Below, one piece after another: positions 11,221 to 24,060 of a DNA stretch of 64,000 nucleotides. The notes below the pieces were generated by a model. The model worked only from the letters and a program-made list of their open reading frames with translations. It searched no databases and was not told the DNA's origin. The stretch lies in assembly GCF_030272615.1 (NCBI RefSeq), contig NC_081405.1:648929420-648993419 (forward strand), written 5' to 3'. A program made the position numbers and the translations under genes. The first letter of the stretch is position 1; each line of letters begins with the position of its first letter. This DNA comes from Cryptomeria japonica (taxonomy: Eukaryota; Streptophyta; Pinopsida; Cupressales; Cupressaceae).

Positions 11221-12829
11221 TGTAGTACCCCTACCCTAATCAGATTCTAATCTTAGTTTGACCTTGGTTGATTTACCATGATGTAATATATAGTCAAATG
11301 TTATGATTATTATGCGTACCTGTTAATGTGCTTTCGCAACGATTCTTATGTAAATTTATATGTTCTCCTGATTCATGTTATTAATCTCGGGCTAACACTT
11401 TCATTAAATATATATACACATGTATGTGTGACACATGGTTGCAGGAGATTGCAGGTACAGTACCACATAGGTATGAGATTCGTCTCCACCTGGATTCACA
11501 GGTTTGAGTGTTCCTCATTGCTCCTTAGAGATTGGGTTAGGTGGTCGTAAGACCCTCATTGTACCCTAGTCGTTCTCAAGTGAGTATCATCAGTCGTCCG
11601 TCAATCTCCCTTTGTTTGGGTATGCAGGTCGTGTATCTTGTTGGCTTCCTTGGGTTGCATGTTTTGCATGTGGTAAAATTGAGTATTTAATCCTAAGTAT
11701 TTAATTTGATTAAATGTGTGTTTACGCATTAGTAATTAAGGGACTATATTAAATAGGACCCTTTTTTGTGTGATTAATCATTAATTAGAATTGCTCTATT
11801 CATGTTTGTAGCAAATTCGATTAAATGGTTAATTTTAAATGATGAATTTATTCAGTTTATGCATTTTGAAAGGAAAGATTAAATTTTATTCGAAAATAGA
11901 AATAATTTACCCTCTTTGGCATTTTGGAAATAGAAAGGTTAATTTCAATTAATTGAGAAAATTATTTTTTAAAAGAAAAGCAAGTTAGCATATTGAAATA
12001 GTTTTAAAAGAATGATTTTTTATTTTAATTGAAAGAAAGTATTTTAAATCCAAAAATGAGATTTTTGGTCAAACATTCTTCCATTTAACCTAGGTTTGAA
12101 AAATATTTTTTTGGGAGGATTATTTTGGAGAGTATTTTTGAAAAATATTTTTGGATGGAGAAAATTTTGGGCATTTGGGGGAAGAAGGATTTCTTGAGCT
12201 TGCAGTTTGGGCTCTCCATCAAATATTTCTAGGATTGCTGAATAAGGTAGGCTTCTGGTTCATCTCTTTGATTTCTTTGCTAAATAGAGATTTTTATGGA
12301 TTTTGAAGGTTTCTGGTTGTGTTTGTGATAATCTCATATATTTTGGAAAAAATGGAAGAGTTGTAGTTTAATTTTTGAATTTAAACCCTCCTTGCTTCCT
12401 TTCCAAACCTCCAGATTACATTTTTGGTTGTTCAAATTGATTTTCAAAATCAAAAAATTGGGTTTGGTTGTTCTCCATGAAATTTTGTTTAAATCTCCAT
12501 TGAATGTTCCCAGATTAAGTTTCATATTGGAAATTAGTTTGGAGTTTGGAAGATTGGTTGAATAAATTTATGAAAAATGATTCTTTTTTCCCAAATATGA
12601 TATTTGGTTGAAGAAATGTGTCTACTTTAGTCTAGTTATTCAACAAAAATTTATATTTTTGAATACCTTGCGTATTCTGGAAAATTTGTTTGAGTCTCTG
12701 TTTGAGAGTGTGAATAAAATAAAACTGGGGTTTTCTTTTTTAATAGTTTGTTAAAAAAAAGAATTATTATAAAAATTTATTTTGGGGTGGAATTGGGTTT
12801 TGGAGGGCAGGGGAGCCAAGGCTCAACCC

Positions 12830-13000
12830 ACGCCCCCCTCCCATGGCTCGCAGCCTTGGAGGTTTGCGACCATAGTGTGGCCGCAGAGCTCTACAACAAT
12901 AGTGTGGCCGCAAAGGCCTGTGACCCCACTGTGGTCGCAGAGACCCGTGTCCATAGTGTGGATGTCGCGAGTCTGCATCCACACTGGTGGACGTAGCCTC
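12830..13000. repeat. GC-rich imperfect tandem repeat
   Basis: Five or so degenerate units of about 35 bp built around GCCTGCGACC, CATAGTGTGGCCGCAGAG and variants (TGTGACCCCACTGTGGTCGC, CCATAGTGTGGATGTCGCG). It is strikingly GC-rich against AT-rich flanks. It keeps several CpG and CHG sites that would be expected to decay if it were old and methylated. Confidence 0.7.
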
Positions 13001-13274
13001 CGCGGAAAGGGCACAACCTCCACTCTCATGGATGGGAGGTGGGCCCCACGATTTGCCTTATTTTATTTAAAATAAATAAAAATGCATCGCAGTTAATTAA
13101 ATTTATTTTATTTAAAAGTTTTTTTAAATATATTTTATTAAAAAAAATTAAATAGTATTTTTTATTATTAATTATTAATTAGTATATATATTTTATTAAT
13201 TATGGATTAATATATATATTAATTAATATTTAATTTCTAATTATTTTATTAATTATTAATTAGTATATATTTTC

Positions 13275-13278
<4 letters not shown>

Positions 13279-13345
<67 letters not shown>
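13279..13345. repeat. (AT)n microsatellite
   Basis: An uninterrupted AT dinucleotide run of about 33 repeats within a longer AATT-rich stretch. It is probably prone to length change and to sequencing error. Confidence 0.95.
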
Positions 13346-13349
<4 letters not shown>

Positions 13350-14990
13350 GTATTTTTATTTATAATATGTATGCAAGGAAGTATCATTTTATTGGTAATG
13401 ATCATTGATTTTTAATTTCTTTTTAAAGGTATATTTCCATTTTTGGAAAGTATATATTTGTGTTGCAAGGGAAGAGATTAGAAATTGTCTTCAAACCAGT
13501 ATGGAAGATGTTTTATTTTGAAAAAAAGAATATCATATTTTTAGTTGATTAATGAATATTTGATTTTATATCATTGTGTGTACTGCATATATTATAATTA
13601 TATTCATGTGATTTTGGTTTGGAAACTCATGATGAAGTATTTAAATTATTGTATAATGCAAAACGAACTATAGTGAGTTCGTAAACCATGAGTGACATAT
13701 ACCTAGACAAGGTATTTGAATTGCAATCAAACTTAGATCAATTAGACAATTGGATCGATGGTTGTGTGTAAACAATATGGAAGAATATTGTCTTTTCTGA
13801 TCTATTCCTATGCATGTTTAATTTTTTGTATTCGCATTTGCTTAAGAAATGGCAAGTCCTTGATTTTGATTTGTTGGATATTGTCGTATGTTGATTTGGG
13901 TACCTGTTTATGTCCTTGATCTCGACTATTGATTGTTTTCATGTGATGGTTTTGTATCCGGTCATGTCCTTTATGTTGGTGTCAAATGTTGGTTCATGGT
14001 TGGCCATAGCTGGTCAGGTCTCTAGTTAGAATACCATCAGTCAGTGCACCTCGTATGAAGTCTTGTTTGACCAAGTGGGTATTCCTACCATATTGAACTT
14101 CGTATGTTTGTCCTGGTGTATACCTGGGTTTTAGGAGTTCATTGCATTATGGTCTAATGTCATATGGGAAAGTGGCTTTCGAGTGGGGGTCGTGCCCAAA
14201 GTGGTTGTTGGGTAACCCATCGAAAGTGTGTCTAAATAACTGATAACCTAATATCATATTAGGGAGTTAGTCAATGAAAACACTAATTAAGATAATTGTA
14301 CCTCACGCATGGGATGAGTGCTAGTACAGACTCAGCATACAGTGAGAAGGCCTAAAATGGCAAACCAACAACATTGTCTTTACGAAAGGATGTGTTGGGT
14401 CCACATAAGGCTTGGATGGGCCGGAGGTTTGGGATAGGTTGTCAAGGTAAGCCCAGTAGATGGAGCTGGAACCTATGGAGGCTTGCCATGGTATGCATAC
14501 CAAGTTATGTGATGACACTTGTCCCTTATGTTCGCTAGTGTGTTGTTGTGTTGTCTTTGATAGGAGCATTGTTGTGGAGTTGTCTTGTTGTTTATGCCCT
14601 TGTGAAAACCTGATATTCATGTTAGACCATGGGTTGCTTATGATGGGTTGCGAAGATTCAGTTTTGCGGGTGCTCCAGTTGATTTTTGGATTGCTTCTTA
14701 TTATGTTCAGTTGGATCCTTTTCCTATTCAGGGATCTTTCATGTATCTATTGGACCGATGTGGTTGTATGTATTATTGTGTTATGTACGCCTTCATGGCA
14801 GGATGTAAATGATGTGAACCTTATGTATTCTTCACCCTATTTTTTATTAAAGGGGTCTTGCAGTTGAGCAGACCCGGAGATGTAGCCCACTAGGGGTGAA
14901 CTTCGATATCATTTTGGTGTTATGTGGTGTTTTATGTTCTTCTTTTTCCTTTTTAATTTAGCATGCATGGATGGTGGTGCAGGAGCACCT

Positions 14991-15911
14991 AGGCACAAGA
15001 GCACTACCAGGAGGTACATTTGCAATAAAGGAAGATTGGAAGACAATCAAGTCATTTTTGATATTGTTATAAAGTTACTAAGGTCATTGAACCAACATAT
15101 GTAAGGCTATAAAACCAATTTGCAAAAAGTTGTCCACTAGAGGCCTAGATTGGTCAAAAGGTCAAAATCATATAAAAGGCCATGAGAAGACTAGCAAGTA
15201 TGTAAAAGGCATTAAATAGGTCATTTGAACATGTGTTGAATGTTTTTATAAAGCCATAAAGTCATTTGTGCAAAAGTGTAAAAGTTGTCAACTTGACAAC
15301 AAAATGTTGTCAAACAAAGTTGCAAAAATGCAACAAAAGTTGAAAAAGGGGTTAAATGTTGGTTATGAGAGGTAGTTGTAAGGTCAAAACTGACCAAGAT
15401 TCTATAAAAAGGCATTGTATGGTCGTTCCAAATGAGAAAAAAAGAAAGGGAAGAAAGGATGATCTCTCTTTTCAATTGTTGGTGGCATAGATATAACAAA
15501 AACTAATAGGTTGTCCATTGATACAAGAAAGTACCCATACAGAATTATGTGGAGGATCCTCTCCTTTATCAATAGCATATTTGGAGATCCAAGAGAATAA
15601 GACAAGTACAACTCCACCACTTCCAACACCATGAGAGGTATGTAGGGAAAAAGATTATTTCAAGAGATTGAATAGAGTTACATATAAACGTTTCTTGCTA
15701 ACTTTAACCTCTTGCAAGAATAGCCCATTTGGCTTCCATTTCAATAATGTATTCTTGACTTTAAACTTTCGATGAGGGTGAGATAACCCTTTGATGTTCT
15801 AAGATAAAATCTTGCAACTCATAATGCACAAACAAGAGTATTATCATCCTCTTGTGGCAAGACTCCAAAATAGTTAGCAAGGGATACGACTTGATCATTG
15901 AACTTCATCTT
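14991..15911. other. Non-coding interval
   Basis: Short words such as AAAAGGTCA, AAAGTTGTCA and AAAAGGCAT recur irregularly at 15115-15420, giving a weakly repetitive texture. No gene is supported. Frames at 15221-15499 and 15402-15632 have no recognisable domain. Confidence 0.4.
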
Positions 15912-16910
15912 TCATTTGAGCTTTGCTAGTGGAGATCTTGATCTTTTCTTAAGATTAGGGGGAGGAGAAATGGATTTCTCAAGAGATTTTACCACAACAT
16001 GAGAGTGGGTGTTGGATAACTCTTTAGTTGTAGTGTGAAGAGGGCAAGAGGAAGAAGGTTCCTTCCTCTTTCTAACAATTCTCCATTTGTCCATCATAAC
16101 TTCTTTATAAGAAGGTTGGTTCAAAGGAGAGGACTCTGAAGGCAAAGGTTCATTATAGGGTGGAAGGGTGTCTAACTGAGAGTGAAAATGAGCAAGTTTT
16201 GAGAGGTTGTAATAAGAATGAGAGGATGGTTTAGTGACAAGATTAAATGGCATAGAAGGAGAGTGAGAGGACATAAGCTTATTTTTCCTAACAGGGCAGT
16301 CTTGAATCAAGTGGTCTTCTTGACAATAGTAGAAGCAAGCATTTGGCCTATTCAAATAGACTATTGGCTAATCCAATTCAAATCCAAGGCCATATAATTT
16401 AATAATCTCTAGCAAAGCCTTGATTAAGTCAATTTCAACACACTCTCAAGCTAACTCTTAAGCTAGAAAATTTTATCAAAACTTTGTTTGCACCATATAA
16501 GTTTACCAATTTGGGCCACAATATCTTTAAGATGTGATCTAAATGCTAAGATTAAGAAAGGCAATTCCAATCACATGGGATAATGGGAATGGGAAGGCCC
16601 TTCAAGATGAAAATCAAAATTCTAGACTTGCAAATAATAAACTTGGTCACATATGACCCATATGCCATATTGTAAAATTGTTTGAACATACCATTACACA
16701 TACAAAATGCATAACCTTTACTTGACCTCAAATTGTTTCAATTTCCCACCCTGTATTTTCCCAAATTTTTTTTGGCAATAAAACTGTTTCAATAGGAATT
16801 TCTCTCAAGAAAATCAAAATAATAGTTCTAGCTTCATTTTTTGCAATGCTTTCTCTAATTTCATAGGAAATTGAAATTCTAGAGTTTCACCTTGACAGTT
16901 TGCTATAGAA
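15912..16910 (-). pseudogene. LINE (L1-type) ORF1 remnant with degenerate zinc knuckle
   Basis: The last open part (15912-16355) encodes a C-terminal piece of a plant L1 ORF1 protein, the nucleic-acid-binding protein made beside the reverse transcriptase. It starts in a zinc-knuckle region reading CFYYCQEDHLIQDCP. The canonical spacing C-x2-C-x4-H-x4-C would put the second cysteine where a tyrosine now stands. Further on come the SYKEVMMDKWRIVRKRKEP stretch and a basic C-terminus. Upstream codons to about 16900 show DUF4283-like fragments (PMWLELPF and FRSHLKDIVAQIGKL) interrupted by stops. No ORF2 follows on this strand, so it is a truncated relic. Confidence 0.65.
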
Positions 16911-17373
16911 TCTTCATCTTCTTTAACATTTGGGTTTTATATACTCCTCTTCCATGAATTTTTTTGTCATTCAATATTTTCCTTTGTCGTCAAATCTTAA
17001 AAGGGTTATGTTATTGTGTCATTTTTTGCTAACCTCGCTTCTGATTTCAACCATATTTGGGAGTGAGGCTCCTTTCCCTCCACTGGTGCACTCTCAAGTG
17101 AAACGCTTTTCTCGTTTGAAACAGTCATCTGCTTGAAGAGAGCGGTTGAAGTGAGGGAAATCATGTGTTGCAGCAAAAGCCCAACACCCCCTATTACTAA
17201 TTATTATTTGAAACTCTAGAGCAAAGAAAGAATTTTGGTCACTATGTACACAACTACAGTGCATTCCAAAAACTTCAAACCCTAACACACGCTCTTCTCC
17301 GTCTTTTTTTCAGTACAGGAATGGAGTCGTTGGTTGTCATTTTGAGTAATGCTTTGTTCACTCTTTTGGTAAA

Positions 17374-17620
17374 TGTTGGGACTATGAAGCCCAACCATCA
17401 CATGATTGTTTGTCTTCCCCAAATTCTTTGTTTCATACCTGAATAAATGTATAAATAGATGTGTATAGTCATGTACTAGATATGAGTTAATAGATGAGAA
17501 TTCCCTGCTTGATAACTTGGGCGTAGGCAATTTCCAAACCACTGTAAATTGTGTCTTATCTCTTGTTATCTCTTTATTTTGTTTTTGTTTTCATTTCTTT
17601 GCTCGTTTTTAATATTTACA
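17374..17620 (+). repeat. 5' LTR of the gene-capturing element
   Basis: Starts TGTTGGGACTATGAAG and ends TTTACA. It contains TGTATAAATAGATG (about 17447-17460), a probable TATA box. GTAAA immediately precedes it. It differs from the 3' copy by a moderate number of substitutions and small indels, so the insertion is not recent. Confidence 0.8.
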
Positions 17621-17719
17621 GTTAATATTAGAGCCATGCTTGGCATTAGCAAAGATGGAAGAAGAAGAAGCAGATAAAATTTGGAAGATACCTAATAATA
17701 TTGTGTTCCATGTTTATGT

Positions 17720-18271
17720 ATGCTTCAAGCATCATGTACACTGGTGGATGGTTGGAAGAAAGAGGCGAATTCAGTTGAAGAGAAGGAGGATCTTGGGGTT
17801 CTTTGTTACTCCTCTGTTGAGGCAACTATGGCATGTATCGGTAAAACTATTAATAGCTGGAAAATTGTTTCCATTCGTGTGGTGAAGGTTGAACACCATG
17901 ATGCCTTGGTTGGAATTGATGATGGTCTCTGTGATGTCGGAAAAGAAGTCGTTATTGAAGAGGATGAACTCAAAAGATTGTGGGTGAAAGAGAGTATGCC
18001 ATCGGAAACCCAAGTTGAATCTGCTATTGATTTTGCCTCCCGAGAAGAGGAGGATGTAGATTGGAGCAAGCTAGAAGGGCAAGGAAGCTTGGGAGTAATT
18101 GTGGCTTCAGAGGACTCTGCAGATAGTGTGGCCTTAGCTAAGATAAAGAGGCACTCTCATGATGATGAGGATAACCTTTACACAAATAATTTTATAGAAG
18201 ACTATGAGCCTATGGACTTGGATGAAGAAGTGCAAGATAAAAGAAGGTTTTCTGGATTGAAGCAGAAGTGA
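17720..18271 (+). pseudogene. Unidentified reading frame inside the gene-capturing element
   Basis: A 183-codon frame rich in acidic residues (stretches EEDELKRLW, REEEDVDWSKLEG and HDDEDNLYTNNF). It begins about 100 bp after the LTR and primer site, where a retrotransposon gag would usually start. It has no zinc knuckle and no gag motif that I recognise. Related-looking acidic frames continue with interruptions to about 18690 (for example DWMDVDDSANMDNEQLEVEG). It could be a diverged element protein or a third captured host segment. I cannot name it. Confidence 0.35.
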
Positions 18272-19326
18272 CCATTAATGGGAGTGGAGGACAATGGGCA
18301 TCGCTCTAAGTGGTTCCAATTGTCACAAGGAGAGAAGGGCGATATTAATATTTTATATACTGAGGTGAAGGCTAGAGGCGTTAATGAATCTGTGAATGTT
18401 TATTTTAATGGAGGAGAAGATGATGTTTTGTCCTAACCAAAATGCTTTCAGATTCACCAACCTGATTGGATGGATGTGGATGATAGTGCCAACATGGATA
18501 ATGAGCAACTTGAGGTTGAGGGGAGTTGCGTGAAGGAGGAATATTTCACTACAGCCTGTGATAATCAAAGTGAAATGACAGGCGAGTATGAGGGAGGGAG
18601 AGTGCATTGCATGGATAGTGTTGTATGCATCAGTCATGTTTGGAATGACGCTTGGGGTTCTAACCATTGTGGCCATGCTTGTTGTTAGTTGGCAGGCCAT
18701 GTTTCTAACATGGACTACCTGCTAATGGAAGAAGAGTTTATGGCAAATTTGGAAGAAGACAACATTACTCCTCAGCATAAGGAATTAAGTGCAGCCCTAT
18801 TTGCATGTAGTCACCTCGAATTGGCCTTCAAACTGTAGTTATAGGAAGAACTCAATGTATCCATAATTACCTCTCAACTGGGCAGTTCCCTTAATTCAGT
18901 GCCTACAAATTCTAGAAAATAGGTTGAAGCGGGATTTGTAAACAAGAAATGTGAGGCGTTTTTGGAGAGGGAAGTGAGGCATTCCAAGGATAACTGATAC
19001 GATGTGCTAGGCGTTCTTGCTGAGAAAACAGAGCACACAAATAGAAATAGAGCACTTTTCCAAACTGAGCGCTTGATATCCCAGGCTTAGCCATTGTATT
19101 TATAGGCAAATGAACATTTAATTTACAAACACTATAGATCATCAAGTTCATTGAGACATTTATAGTAGTCGGTGGTAAGATGGTTGTCTCATCAACAACA
19201 TGTGAAGTTTATGAAATTCTAGAACATCTCATTGGTCTGTGCAAGTCGGTTGTAGGTCTATGCTGACCATAGTATAATTAATTTACTGTAACACTTACCA
19301 CCTCTCGTCCATTTTCTATTGATTTC

Positions 19327-19642
19327 TTGTCATTAATTGAAACTGATGCATCTGCAATGTCAAAGGTGTTTGTTGGTGTATGTGAGACGACTGCAAGCAA
19401 GATATTGGTGAGAGTGAGAATGAACATCGACTCTTCCTCCTCCTTGTACACAACACACATTCTGGGTACTATTCCCAGTCATGCACTCCCATTGTCTTCC
19501 ACGTTGTTGAGTGTGGATCAGGCTTTTGATGGTACACAGAATGTATTAAATTCACAAGAGGATGAAGCTTTGAATGTACCCTAAGTAGAGACACCTATCG
19601 TGATATTTTGGGAGGGTGAAATTGTTGACAACAGGAACTATA
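19327..19642 (+). pseudogene. Possible N-terminal part of the captured F-box/LRR fragment
   Basis: An open stretch ending in VETPIVIFWEGEIVDNRNYT just before the copia insertion. It includes IPSHALPLSSTLLS, which resembles the segment preceding the leucine-rich repeats in plant F-box proteins of the At5g07670 type. This is a weak resemblance. The fragment would read on into the clear LRR region at 24530 once the copia element is removed. Confidence 0.35.
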
Positions 19643-19647
19643 CATTT

Positions 19648-20081
19648 TGTTAGAATGTAAAGTCCAAATTGAACTCTTAGCTAGCAGTGGTTGAGTCATC
19701 ATGTCCATCTTAGCTAGCAGTGGTTGCATCATCATGGAGTACCCACTAGTATAAATAGAAAGTTTTGTTAATAAACTTTCTATAAATAGTAATTTTGGCA
19801 TGTGTTATACATGCAGTTGTGTGAGTCATACTTACTATATTTAGTAAGTTGTATTCAAGTAGGACTCTGCAACTCGATTGTTTTAGGTTGCTCGAAGTCA
19901 TGTTTTGATGTATAGTTTTGAGATTGTTGTAACTCTGTAATTCCCGAGAATCAATACAAAAGACAAAATTTGCCCGTGATTTTTTACTGGTATATTTTTA
20001 CCAGGTTTTTTCACGTAAATATATGTGTTATGTGTTATTGTTCTTCTTTGCAAATTTTTTGCACTTGTTATTTTTCTCACA
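19648..20081 (+). repeat. 5' LTR of the copia element
   Basis: 434 bp, from TGTTAGAATG to CTCACA. TATAAATAGAAAG near 19751 is the probable TATA box. Two copies of TTAGCTAGCAGTGGTTG lie in the first third. The 3' LTR has lost the sequence between them, including this TATA box. Confidence 0.9.
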
Positions 20082-20083
20082 AT

Positions 20084-20095
20084 TGGTATCAGAGC
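20084..20095 (+). promoter_or_regulatory. Primer-binding site (initiator Met tRNA type)
   Basis: TGGTATCAGAGC begins two bases after the 5' LTR. It is complementary to the 3' end of plant initiator methionine tRNA and would prime minus-strand DNA synthesis. Confidence 0.93.
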
Positions 20096-20138
20096 TTAGG
20101 TTATTTGTGTAGAAGTTGTTTGTTTTTCGAAGTGAGAA

Positions 20139-21165
20139 ATGGTCGGAAATAGTGTTACTAGATTTGAGGTACATAAGTTTGATGGTTCGAATTTTGCTCT
20201 ATGGAAGCTTAAGATTCAAGCTTTGTTGGTGAAGGATGGATGTGACAAAGCTCTTAAAGGAGTATCATCAAAAACTGCAAATATGAGCACGAGAGATTAG
20301 AATACCATGGATAGCATGGCTAGAGCAACAATCCAGTTATCTCTAGCAAATCTAGTTCTATTCAATGTTGCAGAGGAGAAATTTGCTCATCACTTGTGGA
20401 ATAAGCTTGCAAAGTTGTATGAGACGAATTCATTAGAAAACAAAATTCTTTGAAGGAGACAGTTGTATAATTTGAGGATGCGTGACAATTCATCTATCAC
20501 AGATCATCTGAACAATTTCAACACACTGACAAGCAAGTTGGTTTCAGTGGGTGTGAAAATCGATGAAGAAGACAAGGCAGCAATATTACTTTGCTCCTTG
20601 CCAGATAGTTGGGATCGGTTGGTTATGGCTCTCAGTAATTCTGCACCAAGTGGGAAGCTGATCTTTGAGGATGTGGTGGCTGCTTTAATCTATGAAGATT
20701 CAAGGTGGAAGACATCTCAAGGATCTTCTTCTAATGAAGCCCTTGTTGCAAGAGGCAAAACTCAGGAAAAAGCAAATACTGAGCGTGGACAAACCAGGTC
20801 CAAATCAAAGGGGCGAAAAAGGGTGAAATGTTGGAATTATGGCAAGAATGGACATGTCAAGAAGGATTGTAGGCTGCCAAAAGCAACCAAGGAGACTACT
20901 AGTACACCAGCATCTGAGGCAAACACTGTTGAAGTCCAGACACCACTGGAAGATGGAGAGCTATCAATTGCTAATTTGAGAAGCTTTTTACTTCATGTTT
21001 GGATTCTTGATTTTGGTGCTTCCTTTCATATGACACCACACAGAGACTGGTTTTCTACTTATCAGTCTTGTGATGGTGGTATGGTCTACATGGGAAATGA
21101 CAACCCGTGTGAAGTTGTTGGTGAAAGAGAGGTACTTGAATCAAGATGTTTGATGGAGTAGTCTG
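20139..21165 (+). pseudogene. copia gag and start of protease, broken
   Basis: Starts MVGNSVTRFEVHKFDGSNF, the usual beginning of a copia gag, followed by the UBN2-type capsid region (LWNKLAKLYET, LRMRDNSSITDHLNNFNTL, ILLCSLPDSWD). In-frame stops occur at 20298 (a Trp codon in relatives) and 20451. The zinc knuckle reads CWNYGKNGHVKKDC: the second of the three cysteines is now tyrosine. The protease site reads ILDFGASFHMT where relatives have a DSG triad. The frame ends at 21159-21161, and related sequence continues in another frame (VRNVPGSKKILLSLGVF) to about 21290. Confidence 0.88.
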
Positions 21166-21329
21166 AACTATTCAGCATGTTAGGAATGTACCTGGTTCAA
21201 AGAAAATTTTACTTTCACTTGGAGTGTTTGATGAACAAGGTTATCGATTTAGTGGTGAAAATAGTTGTCTCAAGGTAACAAAGGGAGTTTTGGTTGTGCT
21301 AAAGGGAGAAGGTTGGCAATCTTTATAGG

Positions 21330-22523
21330 TTGGTTGGACAAACTAACATTGGAGAGGTTGTTGTGGTATCTGATGCAAAGATGGATTCATTATCAACCTG
21401 GCATCAAAGGCTAGGCCATATGAGTGAACAAGGTCTCAAGGTACTGCTAGATAGAAATCTTCTCCCAGGTGTAAAATCTAAAGATGTAAGTTTTTGTGAA
21501 CATTATTTGTTTGGAAAACATTATAGACTGAGTTTTTCTAGAAGTACTACCAGAAGCAAAGATATATTAGATCTAATTCATTCAAATACTTGGGAAGCTC
21601 TTGTAACATCTATTGGAGGTTCATCATATTTTGTTTTATTTATAGATGATTATTCCCGTAAGGTGTGGATTTATCTTCTTAAGAAGAAATCTGAAGTGTT
21701 TTCTTTTTTTAAGAGGTTTAGAGCTCTGGTAGAGAATCAGAAAGGTAAGACAATAAAATGTCTTAGAACTGATAATGGAGGTGAGTTTTGTCCAGTAGAA
21801 TTTAATTAGTTTTGCAGTGAGAATGGAATTGCAAGGCAGTTTACGGTTGCTAGGACACCACAACAAAATGGTGTTGTTGAACGCATGAACCATACAATCA
21901 TGGAGCAAGCCAGATGCATGTTGAGTACTGCTGGTTTGGAGAAGAAATTATGGGGTGAGGTTGTAAATACAGTTTGTTTCCTGATCAATAGATCTCCTGT
22001 TGTTGCTCTTGATAATAGAATTCCAAAGAAAATATGGAAAGGTAAATCAGTTGATTACACATTCCTCCATATTTTGGGTTGTAATGCTTATGTACATATT
22101 CCTAAAAAGAATAAAAATAAGTTGGACAAGAAGTCCACAAAATGTATTTTTCTTGGCTATGTAGAAGGTACAAAGGGGTACAGATTGTGGGATATTGCTG
22201 CCCACAAGATTATTGTTAGCCAAGATTTGTATTTTAATGAAAAATCAATGCAAAGAAGTAAAGAACAACAAGGTATGGAAGTTATTCCAATAAAGGTGGA
22301 AAAACGGGATGATCATCTAGATGTGCTTGATGAAGAACAACCAGATGCAGAGCAACTAGATGAAGATCAACCAGAAGAACAACAACTAGTTGAGCCAAAG
22401 AGTGAATCATCACCTGTTTTAAGAAGATCTGGTAGAGTAATCAAACCACCTGTAAGGTATTCTCTTACTTGTAATTCTGCTTATGCATTACATACTGATG
22501 TTGGTGAACCTAGTTCATATTAG
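21330..22523 (+). pseudogene. copia integrase, broken
   Basis: The GAG-pre-integrase region reads WHQRLGHMSEQGL. The HHCC zinc site is damaged (CEHYLFGK instead of CxxC). The first catalytic Asp is replaced in HSNTWEAL (relatives have HSDxWGP), while the second (RTDNGGEF) and the Glu (NGVVERMN) are present. A stop lies at 21807-21809 where relatives have Gln. The C-terminal part (KIWKGKSVDYTFLHILGCNAY, IFLGYVEGTKGYRLWD) and the acidic linker to reverse transcriptase are readable. The loss of a zinc ligand and of a catalytic Asp means it cannot be an active integrase. Confidence 0.88.
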
Positions 22524-24060
22524 GAGGCTTGTGAAGTTGATTGTGCAAGCAAATGAAGAGCTGCTATGGAAGAGGAGATGGAAGCTCTACATAAGAACAA
22601 AACATGGGAGCTTGTGCCATTGCCTAAGGGGAGAAAAGCTATTGGGAACAAGTGGGTCTTCAAGTTGAAGAGGGATTTAAATGATAATTTGGAGAGATAT
22701 AAAGCTTGATTGGTGGCCAAGGGGTATGCACAGAAATTTGGTATTCATTTTGATGAAATGTTTTCACCTGTTGTACGTTTAAGTACTGTTAGAGTTGTTT
22801 TATCTCTTGTTGCTAGTCTTGATTTGGAGTTAGAATAGTTAGATGTAAAAACAACTTTCCTGCATGGTGATCTCTCCGAGGATATTTATATCCAAAAGGT
22901 TTTGAGGAAAGAGGCAAAGAGAATCTTGTTTGTAGGCTGAGAAAATTGTTGTATGGTTTGAAACAGGCGCCAAGGTGTTGGTACAAGCGATTTGATTCCT
23001 TCGTGTTGAGTTTGGGTTTTAGTAGATGTGAGGCTAATTATTGTGCCTATCTTCAAAGGTATGATGATGGTAGTTTTATTATTCTACTACTGTATGTTGA
23101 TGATATGTTGGTAGCAAGTCCCAGCATGTATAAAATCATCCATTTGAAAACTCAACTTGCTAGGGAGTTTGAGATGAAGGACGTAGGCAGTGCAAATCAG
23201 ATTCTTGGAATGAGGATACACAGAGACAGGAACAATAAGAAATTATGGATGTCACAGAAAACTTATGTGGAGAAGGTTCTGTAGCGCTTCAATATGCAAA
23301 AAGCACAACTAGTTAGTACTCCATTTCCCGTTTATATTAAATTGTCTTATGTACAGTGCCCTAGCACAGAAGAACAAAATACACAAATGTCTCATGTACC
23401 ATACTCATCAGTAGTAGGAAGTCTTATGTTCGCCATAGTGTGCACCAGACCAGACATTGCACAAGAAGTTGGAGTTGTTAGTAGGTACATGGCAAATCCT
23501 GGCACTGATCATTGGACAACTGTGAAGTAGATTCTCAAATATTGGAGAGGCACTTCAGATGTTGCTATTTGTTATAGTGGGAGTAGTCTTCAAGTTAATG
23601 GGTATGTGGATGCAGATTTTGGTTGAGACGGAGATAAGAGAAAGTCTACAATAGGTTATGTTTTCTCTTTAGCTAGAGGTGTTGTTAGTTGGGTGTTGAA
23701 GTTGTGGGCAGTGGTGGTATTGTCTACTACTGAAGCAGAATATATGGCAGCAACTCAAGCTAGCAAGAAAGAGATTTGGCTTCATAGACTTTTGGGTGAA
23801 TCGCAAGTGAAGCAAGATAACATGGTATTGCATTGTGATAGTCAAAGTGCTTTACACTTCGCATGAAACTCAGCTTACCATTCCAGAATAAAGCATATTG
23901 ATATTCAATATCACTTTGTTCGTGAAGTGGTAGAAGGAGGACATATCTCTTTAGCCAAGATTCACACTGATGTATACCCTGTAGATATTCTGACGAAACC
24001 TATTAGTAGAGAGAAGTTCATTTGGTGCAGAACTTCTCTTGGTCTGCAAATTATGTGATG
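22524..24060 (+). pseudogene. copia reverse transcriptase and RNase H, broken
   Basis: The reverse transcriptase begins around 22565 (AAMEEEMEALHKNKTW) and is interrupted by stops near 22707 and 22837 and a frameshift near 22895. The catalytic region from 22946 is intact locally: LYGLKQAPRCWY, then LLYVDDMLVAS with the Asp-Asp pair. Stops at 23282 and 23528 replace Gln codons of relatives. RNase H follows in pieces (VDADFG, KRKSTIGYVFSLARG, LSTTEAEYMAATQA, LHCDSQSALHFA, ISREKFIWCRTSLGL). The polypurine tract and 3' LTR come 70 bp later. Confidence 0.88.

Larger units (their letters stand above)
11221..14990 (+). repeat. LTR-like repeat region, boundaries uncertain
   Basis: Starts with TGTAGTACCCC and has the look of a long LTR: no coding capacity, long AT-rich blocks, TATA-like stretches, and a final block (GGGGTCTTGCAG then GGAGATGTAGCCCACTAGGG) resembling LTR ends I associate with large conifer Gypsy elements. 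That association is from memory. No second LTR, primer-binding site or target duplication was found, so it may be a solo or truncated LTR. The 135-codon frame at 14460-14867 has no recognisable domain and is not called as a gene. Confidence 0.35.

Noticed and set aside
12748-13075. Four overlapping frames across 12.75-13.07 kb
   Set aside because: All arise from the GC-rich minisatellite, which lacks stop codons in several phases.
14321-14867. Frames of 99 and 135 codons on opposite strands
   Set aside because: No recognisable domain. They lie within LTR-like sequence.
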